Positions 6,028 to 9,235 of a stretch of DNA of 9,235 nucleotides are shown piece by piece. The translations under genes were made by a program, and so were the position numbers. The number at the start of each line of letters is the position of its first letter. Positions within the stretch are counted from its first letter, which is position 1. The notes below the pieces were generated by a model. The model had not been told where the DNA came from. It was given only the letters and a program-made list of their open reading frames with translations, and did not search any database. The stretch is from CAYXGZ01 sp964464755. Its GTDB lineage: Bacteria > Planctomycetota > MHYJ01 > JACPRB01. The DNA is taken from assembly GCA_964464755.1 (NCBI GenBank), contig CAYXGZ010000087.1, positions 1 to 9,235 of the forward strand, given 5' to 3'.

Positions 6028-6371
6028 CCCGGGGGCCAGCCCAGCGCGCGGCCGCCGAGCACGTGGAAGTGCAGGTGGAAGACCGTCTGACCCGCGTCCG
6101 CGTTGCAGTTCGCGACCAGCCTCCAGCCCCCGTCGGCGATCCCCTCCTGGCGCGCGAGGTCGGCGGCGACCTGGACGCAGGCGCCGACGAGGCCGAGGTC
6201 CTCGGGCCCGAGGTCGTTGAGCGTCGCGACGTGCTTTCGGGGGATCACGAGGAAGTGCTTCGGCGCCTTGGGGGCGATGTCGCGGAAGGCGACGATCGAC
6301 GCGTTCGAGAACAGGACCTGCGCGGGGATCTTCCCGGCCGCGATCCGGCAGAACAGGCAGTCGTCGGGCAT
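6024..6371 (-). CDS. HIT family protein, HinT-like
   Basis: A 115-residue cytoplasmic nucleotide-binding protein with the full histidine triad H99-L-H101-F-H103-V-L, the nucleophile expected at His101. The N terminus C5-L-F-C8-R-I-A-A-G-K-I-P is the HINT-type start, and Cys5, Cys8, His47 and His99 are the likely zinc ligands used by many members. AFRDIAPKAPKHFLVIPRKH (28-47) and the ending GGRALGWPPG are both characteristic. The expected activity is purine nucleoside phosphoramidase/AMP-lysine hydrolase; its physiological role is poorly defined in the family. It lies 19 bases after the kinase gene, with no Shine-Dalgarno sequence before ATG 6371 but a TAGAAT hexamer 7 bases upstream. Its TAG stop shares a CTAG palindrome with the TAG of the facing SCO gene. 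Confidence 0.95.
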   Translation of the reverse strand: MPDDCLFCRIAAGKIPAQVLFSNASIVAFRDIAPKAPKHFLVIPRKHVATLNDLGPEDLGLVGACVQVAADLARQEGIADGGWRLVANCNADAGQTVFHLHFHVLGGRALGWPPG

Positions 6372-6390
6372 CGCCGGGATTCTACGCCCG

Positions 6391-8256
<1,866 letters not shown>

Positions 8257-8296
8257 GCCGCTATGAGAGGGAGAATCCGATGTTCGTTTTGAAGAA

Positions 8297-9010
8297 TCAA
8301 CCGGAAAGCGCGCGAAAAAGCTCCGCGAGCTCCGCGTCGGCCTGGCGGCGGTCCTCGAGGGACTCGGCGACTTCCTCGCGCAGCAGCTCGCGGAGGCGCA
8401 CCCGCATGCGGTGCAGCAGGTTGCGCACGTCGTGCTCCTGGAGCCCGAGCTGCTTGGCCGTGTCGGCGTAGGTCGAGGTGGTTCCCTGGAGGTGCGCCGA
8501 GAGCACGTCGAAATCGCCGCGGCGGTCGGACCACTCGCCCCGGAGTCGGGTCATGGCGCGGGAGAGGACCTCGACGGCCCAGGCCCGGGCGAAGATCCGT
8601 TCGGGGGGCTCGGTGGAGCCGGCGAGCTCGCGCTCCGCGGCCTCGACGTCGAGCGGGACGACGCGGCCGCCGCCGCGCTTGGCGGCGCGCTCGCGCTCGG
8701 CGGCGTCGGAGAGGAAGTGGCTCATCGCGGCGAGCAGCCAGTTGCGGAAGCGGCCCTTCTCGGGCGCGACGTCGCGGAGGTAGTCGCGGTCGAGCACGCG
8801 CTCGAAGAAGGCCTGGGCGAGGTCCTTCGCGGCCTCGACGTCGTGGCCCCGGCGGCGGGCGAAGAAGTAGAGCGGCTTCCAGTAGCGCTCGATGAGCCGG
8901 CCCATCGCGGCGCGGGCCTCCTCGCCGCCCGAGTCGCGGGCGCGGAGGATGGTCGTCCACATCGTCGGCTGGAAGCGGACGTCGTCGCCGCCGAGCGAGG
9001 TCTCCGTCAT
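8297..9010 (-). CDS. ECF-type RNA polymerase sigma factor of the planctomycete kinase-linked kind
   Basis: A 237-residue sigma factor. Region 2 spans about 33-103: LIERYWKPLYFFARRRG, then AAKDLAQAFFERVL, and GRFRNWLLAAMSHFL, which should bind core enzyme and the -10 element. KRGGGR (111-116) follows. Region 4 spans about 150-215, with the helix-turn-helix YADTAKQLGLQEHDVRNLLHRMRVRLRELL (181-210) for the -35 element. The longer linker and the FxxTxW-like start (FQPTMWTTILRARD, 13-26) match the large sigma-70-like family of planctomycetes and acidobacteria, often encoded beside Ser/Thr kinases. No anti-sigma gene is seen; phosphorylation by the adjacent kinase is a plausible substitute, unproven. 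ATG 9010 has GGAGG 8 bases upstream and overlaps the stop of the preceding membrane-protein gene (ATGA). Confidence 0.93.
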   Translation of the reverse strand: MTETSLGGDDVRFQPTMWTTILRARDSGGEEARAAMGRLIERYWKPLYFFARRRGHDVEAAKDLAQAFFERVLDRDYLRDVAPEKGRFRNWLLAAMSHFLSDAAERERAAKRGGGRVVPLDVEAAERELAGSTEPPERIFARAWAVEVLSRAMTRLRGEWSDRRGDFDVLSAHLQGTTSTYADTAKQLGLQEHDVRNLLHRMRVRLRELLREEVAESLEDRRQADAELAELFRALSG

Positions 9011-9204
9011 TTCTTCAGCCTCCGCGCGGTCCAGCGCCCGGCCTGGAACAGGACCCAGGCGAGCCAGAGGACGAGGAGCACCCGGAACGCGGCGGGCGAG
9101 CGGGCGCGGAAGATGACGAGCAGGGTGAGCAGCGAGAGGGTCAGCGGGACGAGCAGCGGCAGCGACGCCGGCAGGATCCGGATCGGGCGGCGGTCGTCGT
9201 CCAT
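9007..9204 (-). CDS. Small two-helix membrane protein
   Basis: A 65-residue protein with two hydrophobic segments (about 10-32 and 38-56), a short R-A-R-S-P turn and a basic end (RWTARRLKK), so both termini are probably cytoplasmic. I recognise no family. It is likely real: the TGA stop overlaps the sigma factor ATG by four bases (ATGA), indicating translational coupling, and the hydrophobic/charged layout is protein-like. Being coupled to an ECF sigma factor it could help tether or modulate the sigma or the downstream kinase, but that is inference from position only. There is no Shine-Dalgarno sequence before ATG 9204; translation may be coupled to a gene ending at 9208. Confidence 0.7.
   Translation of the reverse strand: MDDDRRPIRILPASLPLLVPLTLSLLTLLVIFRARSPAAFRVLLVLWLAWVLFQAGRWTARRLKK
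9019..9023 (-). promoter_or_regulatory. Ribosome binding site for the sigma factor
   Basis: GGAGG on the minus strand, 8 bases before ATG 9010 and inside the last codons of the small membrane protein. It supports the chosen start and the ATGA overlap. Confidence 0.75.
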
Positions 9205-9207
9205 CGC

Positions 9208-9235
9208 TTAACCCGGGGGCGGCGGCGCGGGCGGG
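9208..9235 (-). CDS. Possible 3' end of an upstream gene with a proline-rich tail
   Basis: On the minus strand the last eight codons visible would read P-P-A-P-P-P-P-G followed by TAA at 9210-9208, three bases before the ATG of the small membrane protein. The tight spacing fits an operon member whose body lies outside the window. Eight codons of GC-rich sequence are too few to be sure, and this may be non-coding. Confidence 0.25.

Noticed and set aside
6025..6050. GCCCGGGGGCC near the convergent stops as a terminator hairpin
   Set aside because: It lies within the coding end of the HIT gene, has almost no loop and no T run on either strand.

Overview
This is a very GC-rich (about 70% or more by eye) bacterial window, densely packed, with no RNA gene, insertion sequence or CRISPR array that I can see. 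The best taxonomic clue is on the minus strand: an ECF-type sigma factor of the form common in Planctomycetota (also found in Acidobacteriota), followed directly by a transmembrane Ser/Thr protein kinase. I favour Planctomycetota or a related high-GC lineage. No gene here fixes the phylum.

Left two thirds, plus strand (1-6027): a run of seven genes for assembling a haem-copper terminal oxidase. It opens with two tandem paralogous, exported, cupredoxin-like proteins carrying a His..His / Cys-x2-His-x2-Met site (1-654, cut by the window edge; 675-1415, a lipoprotein). Then come haem A synthase (ctaA), haem O synthase/protohaem farnesyltransferase (ctaB), an ABC-2 type ATPase and permease pair, and a SCO copper chaperone fused to a four-helix DUF420/CtaM-like domain. 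From ctaA onward the genes touch or overlap (GTGA overlaps at 2377 and 4162), so they look co-transcribed. A 59-base gap before ctaA holds a promoter-like sequence inside a strong inverted repeat. CtaB makes haem O, CtaA converts it to haem A, SCO and DUF420 help build the oxidase copper and haem centres, and the cupredoxin-like proteins may handle copper outside the membrane. The ABC pair has no assigned substrate. No oxidase structural subunit lies in the window.

Right third, minus strand (9235-6024): reading leftward, a possible tail of an unknown gene, a 65-residue two-helix membrane protein, the ECF sigma factor (ATGA overlap with it), the transmembrane Ser/Thr kinase, and a HIT-family (HinT-like) nucleotide hydrolase. 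This resembles the sigma-factor/kinase signalling pairs known from planctomycetes.

The two gene runs converge and overlap by four bases: both end with TAG on opposite strands of one CTAG palindrome at 6024-6027, leaving no room for a terminator between them. The largest gene-free gap is 59 bases, so no stretch over 300 bases lacks a gene.
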